Made by a program: the position numbers and the translations under genes. Positions 1-7,240 of a stretch of DNA of 64,000 bases are shown here, piece by piece (positions within the stretch are counted from its first letter, which is position 1; each line of letters starts with the position of its first letter). The notes under the pieces were generated by a model, which saw nothing but the letters and a program-made list of their open reading frames with translations, was not told the origin of the DNA and ran no database searches. Source of the DNA: Curtobacterium sp. MCSS17_008 (GTDB lineage Bacteria > Actinomycetota > Actinomycetes > Actinomycetales > Microbacteriaceae); contig NZ_QKSM01000003.1 of assembly GCF_003234185.1 (NCBI RefSeq), positions 233,615 through 297,614 on the forward strand, written 5' to 3'.

Positions 1-1011
1 CTCGACGGTCGCGGCGGCCGCTGCCAGCGCCGATTCGACGTCCCCGGTCTCGCCGTGCAGCGCCGCGACGACGTTGCGGGCCGGCTCGGCGATGCGGTGC
101 TCCGCGGTGGTCTTGTCACCGTGCAGCAGCGGGGCACCGGGGCGTCGTGCCGCGTCGACGTCGTGCACGCTCGGCAGGACCTCGTAGTCGACCCGCAGGA
201 GCGCACACGCCTGCTGGGCGATCCGGACACTGTCCGCGACGACCGCAGCGACGCGCTGCCCGCGGAACCGGAGCACACGGTCGAACACCCGGGTGTCGTC
301 GGGGTCGTCGAGCCGGGACTCGTGCCGGCCCGTGGAGAAGAGCACGCCGGGGTCGTCGTGGTGGGTGAGCACCGCGTGCACGCCGGGGAGCGCCTCGGCA
401 GCACTCGCGTCGATCGTCGTGATCCGGGCGTGCGGGTGCGGGCTGCCCAGGACGGCGACGTGCAGCAGGGCCTCGGTCGGCCGGACGTCGAGCGTGTACT
501 CCTCCCCGCCGGTGACGATCCGCATCGCGGCGGGGGCGGCGACCGACGTCCCGACGGCGGCGCCGGCGCTCGCGCACGCGGTGTTGCGCACGCCGTCGAG
601 CGCGTCCTCGATCGCGCGGTACCCGGTGCAGCGGCAGAGGTTCCCCTTGAGCGCACGGTGCCGGTCGGCGAGCTGGTCGTCGTCGAGCGCGGACGCCGTG
701 ACCACGTACCCGGCCGTGCAGAAGCCGCACTGGAACCCGGGTGCCTCGGCGAAGGCGCGCTGGACGGGGTGCGGGTCCTCGGGGGTTCCGAGCCCGGCGG
801 CGGTGGTCACGGACCGCCCGTCCATGCGGTGCGCCGGCGTGATGCACGAGTGCACGGGCACGCCGTCGACCAGGACCGAGCACGCGCCGCAGTCACCGGC
901 GTCGCAGCCCTTCTTGACGCTGGTCACGCCGTGCTCGCGGAGCAGGGTGCGGAGGACCTGTCCGGGCTGCGGGTCGGCGTCCACCGTCGTGCCGTCGACC
1001 TCGAACCTCAT
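1..1011 (-). CDS. molybdopterin-dependent oxidoreductase, fused [2Fe-2S] and Mo-binding domains (partial, xanthine dehydrogenase-like)
   Basis: Partial at the left edge: 337 codons are visible and the C-terminus lies outside. Residues 1-140 are a molybdenum-hydroxylase iron-sulfur module, with one [2Fe-2S] site at C36, C41, C44 and C56 and a second at C95/C98 (CGFC) and C126/C128 (NLCRCTGY). After an Ala-rich linker the chain runs from about residue 163 into the a/b hammerhead fold of the Mo subunit ([12 protein letters not shown]). FeS and Mo parts therefore share one polypeptide, and FAD is on a separate subunit. The ATG overlaps the stop of the FAD-subunit gene as ATGA, so the two are translationally coupled. 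The neighbouring uricase and MobA-like genes suggest xanthine/hypoxanthine oxidation. An aldehyde-oxidase-type substrate cannot be excluded without the Mo active site. Confidence 0.88.
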   Translation of the reverse strand, partial: MRFEVDGTTVDADPQPGQVLRTLLREHGVTSVKKGCDAGDCGACSVLVDGVPVHSCITPAHRMDGRSVTTAAGLGTPEDPHPVQRAFAEAPGFQCGFCTAGYVVTASALDDDQLADRHRALKGNLCRCTGYRAIEDALDGVRNTACASAGAAVGTSVAAPAAMRIVTGGEEYTLDVRPTEALLHVAVLGSPHPHARITTIDASAAEALPGVHAVLTHHDDPGVLFSTGRHESRLDDPDDTRVFDRVLRFRGQRVAAVVADSVRIAQQACALLRVDYEVLPSVHDVDAARRPGAPLLHGDKTTAEHRIAEPARNVVAALHGETGDVESALAAAAATVE

Positions 1012-1832
1012 GCCGCACCTCCTGCGCGCAGGGCGGCGGACCGCTCGGCCAGCAGTTCGGCCGCGAACCGGCGGCTCACCGCGCGGCGCCAGGCGGGCGA
1101 GCCGTGCGGGTCGTCGTACCAGTCGTCGTGGGCGGCCAGCCGGGCGTCGACCTCGGCCGGGTCGGGGACGGCCGGCACCCGGAGGACGAGCGGCCGCGGG
1201 GTCGCCCCGGTCACGACGAGCACCGACCCCGTGTCGGACCACCGCGCGGTGACGAGCGCGCCGGTGCGGCCGTGCGGGCTGAGCGACACACGGCGGTACC
1301 CGGTGGGGGCGGCGAGCGCGGACTCCGCGACGTCGAAGGCCCGGATGACCTCGCCCGGGGCGAGCGCCGTCTCGCGGGGGCCGGTGACGAGGTCCGCGAC
1401 CGGCAGCCGGCGCTCCCCGCCGTCCGGCATCCAGACGAGGGCCGAGGCGTCGAGGGTCACGAGCAGCGCGGTGATCGCACCGGCCGGCAGTGCGGTCGCG
1501 ACGTTGCCGCCGACCGTGGCCGCGTTCCACACCTTGAACGACGCGAGCAGGGCGTTCGCGCACCGGTCGACGAGTGGCCAGGCGCGCCACCCGGGGTCCG
1601 GCGTGGTGCCCAGCAGCGCGGCGATCGTGCACGTCGCCGCGATGCGCAGCGCACCCGGCAGCCGTTCGGTGTCCGGCCACCCGAGCGCCGTCAGGTCGAC
1701 GAGGCCGGTGAGGCCGGGCTGCTCCTCGGAGTACAGCCAGGTGCCGCCGGCGAGCGGCTGCTCACCGGGTGCGAGGGCGAGGTCGTCGCGGTGCGACGGT
1801 GTCCGCACGGTGCGGACGGTGACGAGGTCCAT
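1008..1832 (-). CDS. FAD-binding subunit of molybdenum hydroxylase (xanthine dehydrogenase FAD subunit)
   Basis: 274 residues with the FAD_binding_5 layout of CoxM/XdhB-type subunits. An N-terminal flavin loop (LAGGTWL near residue 28) is followed by [19 protein letters not shown] near residues 112-130, the usual second flavin contact, and a C-terminal CO-dehydrogenase flavoprotein-like domain. It would pass electrons from the FeS-Mo subunit to FAD and then to NAD or oxygen. The ATG at 1832 has no visible Shine-Dalgarno sequence, although the frame is closed by a stop about 70 nt upstream, so this start is forced. An overlapping reading frame with a very good ribosome site begins at 1950. A putative -10 (TAGCGT) lies at 2013-2008, giving a leader of about 170 nt. 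Confidence 0.9.
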   Translation of the reverse strand: MDLVTVRTVRTPSHRDDLALAPGEQPLAGGTWLYSEEQPGLTGLVDLTALGWPDTERLPGALRIAATCTIAALLGTTPDPGWRAWPLVDRCANALLASFKVWNAATVGGNVATALPAGAITALLVTLDASALVWMPDGGERRLPVADLVTGPRETALAPGEVIRAFDVAESALAAPTGYRRVSLSPHGRTGALVTARWSDTGSVLVVTGATPRPLVLRVPAVPDPAEVDARLAAHDDWYDDPHGSPAWRRAVSRRFAAELLAERSAALRAGGAA

Positions 1833-1950
1833 GCAGGGGTCCGATCGGGGTGGCGGGACGGGTGACGGGGGTGCCGTCGGACCGTCGGCCGTGCGCGATC
1901 ATCCCGCGGTTCCACGCCGAGGCCCGGTGGGGTGCGGTGGGGTGCGCCAC
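1762..1950 (-). CDS. possible leader ORF overlapping the FAD-subunit start
   Basis: A 62-codon frame starting GTG at 1950, preceded by an almost ideal ribosome site (AAGGAGGT, 1962-1955) at 5-nt spacing. It covers the start of the FAD-subunit gene in another frame and stops inside it. The product would be rich in His, Arg and Pro with no recognisable domain. It may be a translated leader that feeds ribosomes to the FAD gene, or the ribosome site may be a chance purine run. The reason for listing it is that the downstream ATG itself lacks a ribosome site. Confidence 0.25.
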   Translation of the reverse strand: MAHPTAPHRASAWNRGMIAHGRRSDGTPVTRPATPIGPLHGPRHRPHRADTVAPRRPRPRTR

Positions 1951-2007
1951 GGGGACCTCCTTCGTGCCGGTGCGGTGGGTCGGCGCGACGGGAGCGCCGT
2001 GGGCGCA

Positions 2008-2039
2008 ACGCTAGGGAACGGGTGTTTCCGCGTCGTTAC
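2008..2039 (-). promoter_or_regulatory. putative GlnR box and -10 of the purine-oxidation divergon
   Basis: Read on the minus strand, GTAAC-GACGCG-GAAAC (2039-2024) matches the actinobacterial GlnR consensus gTnAc-n6-GaAAc at every fixed position. Ten bases downstream is TAGCGT (2013-2008), a good -10 for the FAD/Mo operon. The box would then cover that promoter's -35. The uricase gene starts 100 nt away on the other strand, so one nitrogen-responsive site could control both. The box assignment rests on sequence match alone. Confidence 0.5.
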
Positions 2040-2138
2040 GGGCGTTCGACGGCCGCGTCACGACCAGGACGGCGCTCCGGACGCAGCTCGTGACCTGTTC
2101 GACCCACCGCCGAAACACTCGGCTGTCATCGTCGGCCC

Positions 2139-3083
2139 ATGGAGATCACCGAGGCCACGCCCACCCCCACCACCACGACCGTCCGCCTCGGAGCGAACCA
2201 GTACGGCAAGGCCGAGGTCCGGCTCGTCCGTGTCACCCGCGACACCGACCGGCACGAGGTCGAGGACCTGACGATCACGACGCAGCTGCGTGGCGCGGCG
2301 CTCGCCGAGTCCTACACCGAGGGCGACAACGCCAAGGTGGTCGCGACGGACACGCAGAAGAACACCGTCTACGCGTTCGCGAAGGAGCACGGCGTCGGCA
2401 CCTCCGAGGAGTTCCTGCTGCGGCTCGGCCGCCACTTCGCCACGGCGTTCGACTGGTACGACGGGTCGACGCTGTCGGCCGAGCAGCACGCGTGGGAGCG
2501 CATCACCGTCGACGGGCGCGAGCACGACCACTCGTTCGTCCGGGCCGGACGCGGCACGCGGACGGCGGTCGTCCAGGTCGACGGCGACGACGTGCACGTG
2601 CTCGCGGGCGTGACCGACCTGACCGTGCTGAAGTCCACCGGGAGCGAGTTCCACGGGTTCCCGCGCGACGGGTACACGACGCTCGCCGAGACCGACGACC
2701 GGATCCTCGCGACCTCGGTGACGGCGCGGTGGCGCTACACGCCCGAGGCGGTCGCGGACGGGATCGACTACGACGCGGTGTACGCCGGGGTGCTCGAACG
2801 GATGCTCGCGACGTTCGCCGACCTGCACTCGCTGGCGCTGCAGCAGACCCTGTTCGCGATGGGTCGTACCGCGATCGAGGCGTTCCCCGAGATCGCCGAG
2901 GTCCGCTTCTCGATGCCGAACAAGCACCACTTCCTGGTCGACCTGGCGCCGTTCGGCCTCGAGAACCCGGGCGAGGTGTTCTTCGCCGCCGATCGTCCCT
3001 ACGGGCTGATCTCCGGCACGGTCGTCCGCGACGGCGTCGCCGAGGCCCCGGCGGCGTGGACCGCGGTGCCGGCGTTCGTCTGA
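2139..3083 (+). CDS. urate oxidase (uricase)
   Basis: 314 residues, the usual length for cofactor-free uricase. It oxidises urate to 5-hydroxyisourate as a tetramer of tandem T-fold domains. Visible hallmarks are NQYGKAEVRL with the catalytic Lys at about residue 24, the Thr-Asp pair in ATDTQKNTVYAF (T70, D71), LHSLALQQTLFAMG, and the C-terminal NKHHFLVDL urate-pocket segment. The ATG at 2139 has no strong ribosome site, but the frame begins naturally before the first T-fold strand. It is divergent from the molybdenum hydroxylase across a 306-nt region and is followed after 14 nt by a molybdenum cofactor nucleotidyltransferase-like gene. That supports a hypoxanthine-xanthine-urate pathway. 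HIU hydrolase and OHCU decarboxylase genes are not in the window. Confidence 0.95.
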   Translation: MEITEATPTPTTTTVRLGANQYGKAEVRLVRVTRDTDRHEVEDLTITTQLRGAALAESYTEGDNAKVVATDTQKNTVYAFAKEHGVGTSEEFLLRLGRHFATAFDWYDGSTLSAEQHAWERITVDGREHDHSFVRAGRGTRTAVVQVDGDDVHVLAGVTDLTVLKSTGSEFHGFPRDGYTTLAETDDRILATSVTARWRYTPEAVADGIDYDAVYAGVLERMLATFADLHSLALQQTLFAMGRTAIEAFPEIAEVRFSMPNKHHFLVDLAPFGLENPGEVFFAADRPYGLISGTVVRDGVAEAPAAWTAVPAFV

Positions 3084-3097
3084 CCGGGACGCCCCCG

Positions 3098-3715
3098 GTG
3101 TCGTCGCTCCCGGTGACCGGTGTCCTGCTCGCAGCCGGTGCGGGCACCCGGATGGGACGCCCGAAGGCGCTCGTGCGTTCCGCGGACGGGACCCCCTGGC
3201 TGCACCGCGCGACGACCGCGCTCCTCGACGGCGGGTGCGGGTCGGTCGTCGTGGTCCTGGGCGCGGCGGCCGAGGACGCCCGACGGCTCGTGCCGGACCT
3301 GCCGGGTGCGCGCACCGTCGTCGCCGAGGGTTGGGCCGGCGGCCCGGGTGCTTCGCTCGCGGCCGGGGTGCGGGCGCTCGCGGACGGCGTCGCCGCCTGT
3401 GTCACCCTCGTCGACCTGCCGACCATGCCCGCGGCGGCCGTGCGTCGCGTCATCGGGGCAGCCGAGTCCCCGGACGTCCTGCGCCGCGCCGTCTTCGGCG
3501 GGCGTCCCGGGCACCCGGTGCTCGTCGGGCCGGCGCACCGCACCGCGCTCCTCGCGGCCGTGACGGCGGACCCGGGGGACCGGAGCGCGGGCGCGTGGCT
3601 CCGCCGAGCCGGTGCCGAGTGGGTCGCCTGCGGTGACCTGTGGGACGGCGAGGACCGGGACCGGCCGCCGGTCGGAGGGTGCGACCGGGCCTCGGCCGCG
3701 TCGTCGTGCGGGTGA
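3098..3715 (+). CDS. MobA/MocA-like NTP transferase (molybdenum cofactor cytidylyltransferase family)
   Basis: 205 residues starting GTG at 3098, 14 nt after the uricase stop. A second in-frame GTG at 3113 is possible. The N-terminus VTGVLLAAGAGTRMGRPKAL carries the nucleotide-binding signature LAAGxGxRMGxxK, and VDLPTMP in the middle is the metal-binding Asp region of this family. MocA-type enzymes convert Mo-molybdopterin to the cytosine dinucleotide form used by molybdenum hydroxylases. Sitting beside such an enzyme, this is the likely maturation factor. The alternative is a generic nucleotidyltransferase. The last 20 residues are low-complexity. The gene ends 4 nt before the convergent mannosyltransferase stop. 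Confidence 0.82.
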   Translation: MSSLPVTGVLLAAGAGTRMGRPKALVRSADGTPWLHRATTALLDGGCGSVVVVLGAAAEDARRLVPDLPGARTVVAEGWAGGPGASLAAGVRALADGVAACVTLVDLPTMPAAAVRRVIGAAESPDVLRRAVFGGRPGHPVLVGPAHRTALLAAVTADPGDRSAGAWLRRAGAEWVACGDLWDGEDRDRPPVGGCDRASAASSCG

Positions 3716-3719
3716 CGAC

Positions 3720-4961
3720 TCAGTCGCCCCAGTCGCCGAGCGCGAACCGGTACGACTGGTAGGTCGCGTCGACCACCCCGACGCCGAGCACCACCCAGAA
3801 CACCCAGCGTGAGCGCCGACGCCCGGCGAGCGTCGATGCCACGAGCACCATGAGCGGGAACTGCACCGAGCTCTCCCGGGCCATCGAGGTCCACGCGTGG
3901 CTCGTGCCCATCGACAGCACCATGAGGCCGGTGTAGACCAGTTCGGGCCACCAGCGCTTCGCGATCAGGAACCCGATCGCGACCAGGTAGAGCGCGACCA
4001 TCACGATGTCCGACCACTCCTGGAACTGCCCCGAACCGGTCGTCTCGGTGGCGATCCGGAGCGTGGTGCGGAAGGTCTCCCACGGCCACTGTGTCTCGCG
4101 GTGCCACCCGAGCCGCTGGACGAGGAACCAGTGCGTCGGGTTGCCCGTCTGGTGCCACAGCCAGGCCAGGTAGTACCCCAGACCGAGCGACGACACCGCG
4201 CCGAACACGACCGCTCGCCACAGACGCGACCGGAACGGCGGGACCCGCGGGCCGAGCAGCTGGGCGACGATGAGCGCCGACACCAGGTAGACCGTCTCGA
4301 CGCGGATCAGGCCGGCGGGGATGCAGAGGAGCGCACCCGTGATCCAGCGGCCACGTTGGACGAGCAGCCACGCGCCGATCGCGAAGGCCAGGTAGGGCGC
4401 GCCGGCGTACGGCACGACCATGAAGTGCGCGTAGGGTCCGGCGACCAGGATCACCACGGCACCGGCCGCGACGGGGGCGCCGAAGCGGTCCCGGACGACC
4501 TTCCAGAGCAGCACGGCGGCGACGGCGGCGGAGACGCCGGTCACGAGCCACATCGCCGCGGCGATCTGCGTGGGGTTCGGGGCGACGGTGAAGAAGACGC
4601 CCTCGGCCACGAAGCGGGAGAGGAACGGGTAGCCGGGCAGGAACGCCTCGTCGAACGGCACGACGCCGAAGGAGCGGTACCCGTACTGCGCCACGTGCAG
4701 GTAGTTCTCGGCGTCCCAGTGGTTCAGGACCGTCGGCAGCGTCCGCAGACCGAGTTGCCCGGGCCGCTCGACCAGCCAGGCGACGAGGGCGGCTCCCTCG
4801 AGCAGCACCCGGGCCGCCGCCCAGAGCGCCAGGGCGACGAGGGTCCCGCGGAGCGCCCGCCGGCGGCGCTCGCCGGACGCCGCCGCGCGGTCGGCTGCCG
4901 TCCCCTCGTCGAGGTCGTCCCGTCGGTCGAGGGACGACGGCGGTGCGGTGGCGGTGCTCAC
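3720..4961 (-). CDS. PIG-V-like membrane mannosyltransferase
   Basis: 413-residue polytopic membrane protein with about 10 hydrophobic segments after a charged cytoplasmic N-terminus. The segment NHWDAENYLHVAQYGYRS around residue 82 is the HWD...GY loop typical of GT-C enzymes related to eukaryotic PIG-V, which use polyprenyl-phosphate-linked mannose. FLPGYPFLSRF and PNPTQ belong to the same loops. Acceptor and linkage cannot be read from sequence; cell-envelope glycan or glycolipid is likely. The GTG start at 4961 follows TAGGAT with a 6-nt gap, so the transcript is probably leaderless. Confidence 0.75.
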   Translation of the reverse strand: MSTATAPPSSLDRRDDLDEGTAADRAAASGERRRRALRGTLVALALWAAARVLLEGAALVAWLVERPGQLGLRTLPTVLNHWDAENYLHVAQYGYRSFGVVPFDEAFLPGYPFLSRFVAEGVFFTVAPNPTQIAAAMWLVTGVSAAVAAVLLWKVVRDRFGAPVAAGAVVILVAGPYAHFMVVPYAGAPYLAFAIGAWLLVQRGRWITGALLCIPAGLIRVETVYLVSALIVAQLLGPRVPPFRSRLWRAVVFGAVSSLGLGYYLAWLWHQTGNPTHWFLVQRLGWHRETQWPWETFRTTLRIATETTGSGQFQEWSDIVMVALYLVAIGFLIAKRWWPELVYTGLMVLSMGTSHAWTSMARESSVQFPLMVLVASTLAGRRRSRWVFWVVLGVGVVDATYQSYRFALGDWGD

Positions 4962-5003
4962 CGGAAGATCCTAGGTGCGCGGGGGCGCCGGACCGGCACC
5001 GAC

Positions 5004-5051
5004 GACGGACGGGAGGGGCGGTGCCAGCCGGCACCGCCCCTCCCGTCCGTC
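5004..5051. terminator. 22-bp perfect inverted repeat, terminator / GGACGGGAGG-family palindrome
   Basis: Perfect 22-bp stem with a 4-nt loop (AGCC); the left arm starts GACGGACGGGAGGGGC. It lies 14 nt downstream of the stop of the flavin oxidoreductase (minus strand) and would terminate it. No T-run follows. The outer arm is shared with several other intergenic palindromes of the window. Confidence 0.75.
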
Positions 5052-5065
5052 GGTGGTCGCGTCGA

Positions 5066-6160
5066 CTACGCGACGCGCTGGCGGACCTCGTCCAGCGTCG
5101 GGTAGTCGGTGTAGCCCTCGGCGCCCGCGCCGTAGAAGAGCTCCGGCCGCGGCTCGTTGAGCTCCGCGTCCTGCTCCCAGCGCTCGGCGAGGTCCGGGTT
5201 CGCGATCGCGGCGCGACCCACGGCGACGGCGTCTGCGAGACCGCCGTCGAGGAGCGTGATCGCCTCGTCACGGGTGGTCATCGACGAGAAGCCCGAGTTC
5301 GCGATGAACGGTGCACCGGCGGTGCGACGGATGTGCTGCACGAGCTCGCTGGCGGGTTCGGCGTTGAGGACGTCGACGAAGGCGATGCCGAGCGGTGCGA
5401 TCCCGGCGGCGAGGGCCGTGTACGTCGCACGCACGTCGGCGTCGTCCTCCTCGAGCACGCCCTGGATGTCGTGCTGCGGCGACAGGCGGATGCCGACGCG
5501 GTCGGCGCCGATCGCCTCGGCGACCGCGGTGGTGACCTCGACGGCGAAGCGGGCGCGGTTCTCGGGGGAGCCGCCGTACGCGTCGGTGCGGGTGTTCGAC
5601 ACGGGGGAGAGGAACTCGTGCACGAGGTACCCGTTCGCGCCGTGCACCTCGACGCCGTCGAGGCCTGCGGCGATCGCGTTGCGCGCGGCCTGCGCGAAGC
5701 CCTGCACCGCCTGACGGACCTCGTCCGTGGTGAGCTCGTGCGGTACCGGCATGTCCGCCTTGCTGCCGTCGGCGAGGTGCGTCTGGCCCGGTGCGGCGAT
5801 CGCCGACGGGGCGACGATGCGCGGGGTCTGCGAGATGTCGGTGTGCGAGACGCGACCGCCGTGCATGATCTGCATCACGATGGTGCCGCCGCGCTCGTGC
5901 ACGGCGTCCGTCACACGACGCCAGCCGGCGATCTGCTCGTCGGTCTCGATGCCGGGCTGCCCCGGGTACGAGCGGCCCTCCTGCACGGGCCAGGTGCCCT
6001 CGGTGATGATCATGCCGAGGCCGGCGCGCTGTGCGTAGTGCTCGACGAGCAGGTCGTTCGGGATGCCCTGTTCACCGGCGCGCGTCCGCGTGAGCGGAGC
6101 CATGACGATGCGGTTGCGGAGGTGGAGTGCGCCGAGGTCGGCGGGTTCGAAGAGCTTCAC
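5066..6160 (-). CDS. old yellow enzyme family alkene reductase / NADH:flavin oxidoreductase
   Basis: 364 residues from GTG 6160, giving an N-terminus (KLFEPADLGALHLRNRIVMAPLTR) that matches family starts. An upstream GTG at 6229 would add 23 untypical residues. FMN TIM-barrel motifs are MAPLTRTRA, MHGGRVSH (active-site His region), VEVHGANGYLVHEFLSP, YGGSPENRARF and, near the C-terminus, VGRAAIANPDL. Such enzymes reduce activated alkenes, quinones or nitro-esters with NAD(P)H. It is the last gene of a likely unit marR - zinc-ribbon protein - this gene (49- and 53-nt gaps). That suits an electrophile-stress response. Physiological substrate unknown. Confidence 0.9.
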   Translation of the reverse strand: MKLFEPADLGALHLRNRIVMAPLTRTRAGEQGIPNDLLVEHYAQRAGLGMIITEGTWPVQEGRSYPGQPGIETDEQIAGWRRVTDAVHERGGTIVMQIMHGGRVSHTDISQTPRIVAPSAIAAPGQTHLADGSKADMPVPHELTTDEVRQAVQGFAQAARNAIAAGLDGVEVHGANGYLVHEFLSPVSNTRTDAYGGSPENRARFAVEVTTAVAEAIGADRVGIRLSPQHDIQGVLEEDDADVRATYTALAAGIAPLGIAFVDVLNAEPASELVQHIRRTAGAPFIANSGFSSMTTRDEAITLLDGGLADAVAVGRAAIANPDLAERWEQDAELNEPRPELFYGAGAEGYTDYPTLDEVRQRVA

Positions 6161-6213
6161 GCCCGGGGTGAACCACGTGTTGTCCGGGGCAATTCCGACC
6201 TCGGAGCGGATGC

Positions 6214-6426
6214 TCAGCGTGCGGGGCACACCAGGGTGCTCGACCGGACCTGGCCCTCCGGGCGGATCACGGTGTGCCGCGAGAGCGGTCGTCCGCAGAT
6301 CGGGCAGGGGCGGTCGATGGTGCGGTCGTCGACGTCCTCGGCGTGCCCGGCGCCGATCTGTGACGGGCCCATCTTCTCGATGAGCGTGCGGTTCCAGCGG
6401 TCGTACCAGCTGCCGAAGCGACCCAC
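6214..6426 (-). CDS. small zinc-ribbon-like protein of unknown function
   Basis: 70 residues from GTG 6426, which has AAAGGA 6 nt upstream; the longer frame from ATG 6456 lacks a ribosome site. The C-terminal half contains CPICGRPLSRH followed by a strand pair and LVCP, consistent with a small zinc site (CxxC plus His/Cys). The N-terminal half (GRFGSWYDRWNRTLIEKMGP) is probably one amphipathic helix. Its place between a MarR regulator and an old yellow enzyme suggests a role in the same stress response, but no function is recognised. Confidence 0.7.
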   Translation of the reverse strand: MGRFGSWYDRWNRTLIEKMGPSQIGAGHAEDVDDRTIDRPCPICGRPLSRHTVIRPEGQVRSSTLVCPAR

Positions 6427-6446
6427 GGCCCGTCCTTTCGTTCGTC

Positions 6447-6467
6447 CACGAATCATTGTGCCACGAA
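6447..6467. promoter_or_regulatory. possible MarR-type site upstream of the zinc-ribbon gene
   Basis: The hexamer CACGAA occurs twice in direct orientation around ATTGTG. The sequence CACGAATCATTGTG is also partly palindromic. The same hexamer forms the perfect palindrome at the marR promoter 480 nt away, so the MarR protein may bind both. Confidence 0.35.
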
Positions 6468-6475
6468 GGACATGT

Positions 6476-6922
6476 TCACTCCAGGTTGTCGACCCGGACG
6501 AGCAGTTCCGTCAGCTCGTCCTTGAGCCGCTCGAGGCGGTCGAGCGGCCAGCCGAGCCGGTCTGCCACGGCGAGGGGGACCGCGCGTGCCTGCTCGCGCA
6601 GCGCCCGACCGGCGGTGGTCAGGGACACCTCGAGCTGGCGCTCGTCGGCGGTGCTGCGCTGCCGGCGGACGTAGCCGGATGCCTCGAGGCGCTTGAGCAG
6701 CGGGCTCAGGGTGGCGGAGTCGAGCCGGAGCTCCCGCGCGATCTCGCGGACCGAGCGCGGGTCGTGCTCCCACAGCGCGAGCATGACGAGGTACTGCGGG
6801 TGGGTCAGTCCCATCGGGTCGAGCAGGTCCCGGTAGAGCCCGATGACGCTGCGGCTCGTCGCGGCCAGGGCGAAGCAGAGCTGCCGGTCGAGGGCCAGGG
6901 GGTCGACGTCGGTCGCGGTCAT
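6476..6922 (-). CDS. MarR family transcriptional regulator
   Basis: 148 residues from ATG 6922. Helices precede a winged helix: LTHPQYLVMLALWEHDPRSVREIARELRLDSATLSPLLKRLEASGYVRRQRS, with the wing ending in DERQLEVSLT. This is typical of OhrR/MarR repressors, and the motif DSATLSPLLKRLE is close to the organic-peroxide/electrophile sensors. A Cys at about residue 15 (RQLCFAL) matches the position of the reactive Cys of OhrR. It heads the unit with the zinc-ribbon protein and old yellow enzyme. The start follows TATCGT by 6 nt, suggesting a leaderless transcript. Confidence 0.88.
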   Translation of the reverse strand: MTATDVDPLALDRQLCFALAATSRSVIGLYRDLLDPMGLTHPQYLVMLALWEHDPRSVREIARELRLDSATLSPLLKRLEASGYVRRQRSTADERQLEVSLTTAGRALREQARAVPLAVADRLGWPLDRLERLKDELTELLVRVDNLE

Positions 6923-6928
6923 GCGGTC

Positions 6929-6948
6929 ACGATACCTTCGTGCACGAA
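6929..6948 (-). promoter_or_regulatory. marR promoter with palindromic operator
   Basis: Perfect palindrome TTCGTGCACGAA at 6937-6948, immediately upstream of the -10 TATCGT (6934-6929), which is 6 nt from the marR ATG. The arrangement is that of an autoregulating repressor. Confidence 0.55.
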
Positions 6949-7014
6949 CGGTCGCCAGCGCAGGTGTCCACCCCGAACGCGGACGGGCGTGTGCGTGCGT
7001 GCCGGTGCTCACAG

Positions 7015-7157
7015 CGTCGCCCGTTCCTTCCCATGACGACTGCGGTACCGACCAGGAACGGGCGTACCCGGTGTTCCTGGCCGACCAGGTACGCCCGTTC
7101 CGACCAGGTACGCCCGGTCCGACCAGGTACGCCCGTTCCGACCAGGTACGCCCGGTT
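7015..7157. repeat. GTACGCC repeat element, copy A (with four 19-bp tandem units)
   Basis: Non-coding. It begins with CGTCGCCCGTTCCTTCCCAT, found identically at 22351, then an inverted unit, and ends with four tandem 19-bp units (7082-7157) of CGACCAGGTACGCCCGTTC or a near variant. The 318-nt gap 6923-7240 holds only this element and the terminator after it. Confidence 0.8.
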
Positions 7158-7173
7158 TTGCCCACCGGAACGG

Positions 7174-7220
7174 CCTGGAGGCCCGGTGCCGGTCTCGTGG
7201 ACCGGCACCGGGCCTCCAGG
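7174..7220. terminator. 20-bp inverted repeat terminator after the MMPL gene
   Basis: Perfect 20-bp stem (CCTGGAGGCCCGGTGCCGGT and its complement) with a 7-nt loop, 20 nt past the stop of the MMPL gene on the minus strand. GC-rich, without a T-run. Confidence 0.7.
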
Positions 7221-7240
7221 CGGTGCTGTGGAGCTGCGAC

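Noticed and set aside
1833..2007. Riboswitch in the leader of the FAD-subunit gene
   Set aside because: No purine- or molybdenum-cofactor-riboswitch core could be recognised by eye.
2503..5271. 922-codon antisense open frame across uricase, MobA-like and mannosyltransferase genes
   Set aside because: Arg/Ser/Pro-rich shadow frame typical of high-GC DNA; the opposite or other frames encode recognisable families.
7082..7157. Four regular 19-bp repeats as a CRISPR array
   Set aside because: Units are directly adjacent with no spacers, there are no cas genes, and related elements are dispersed elsewhere.
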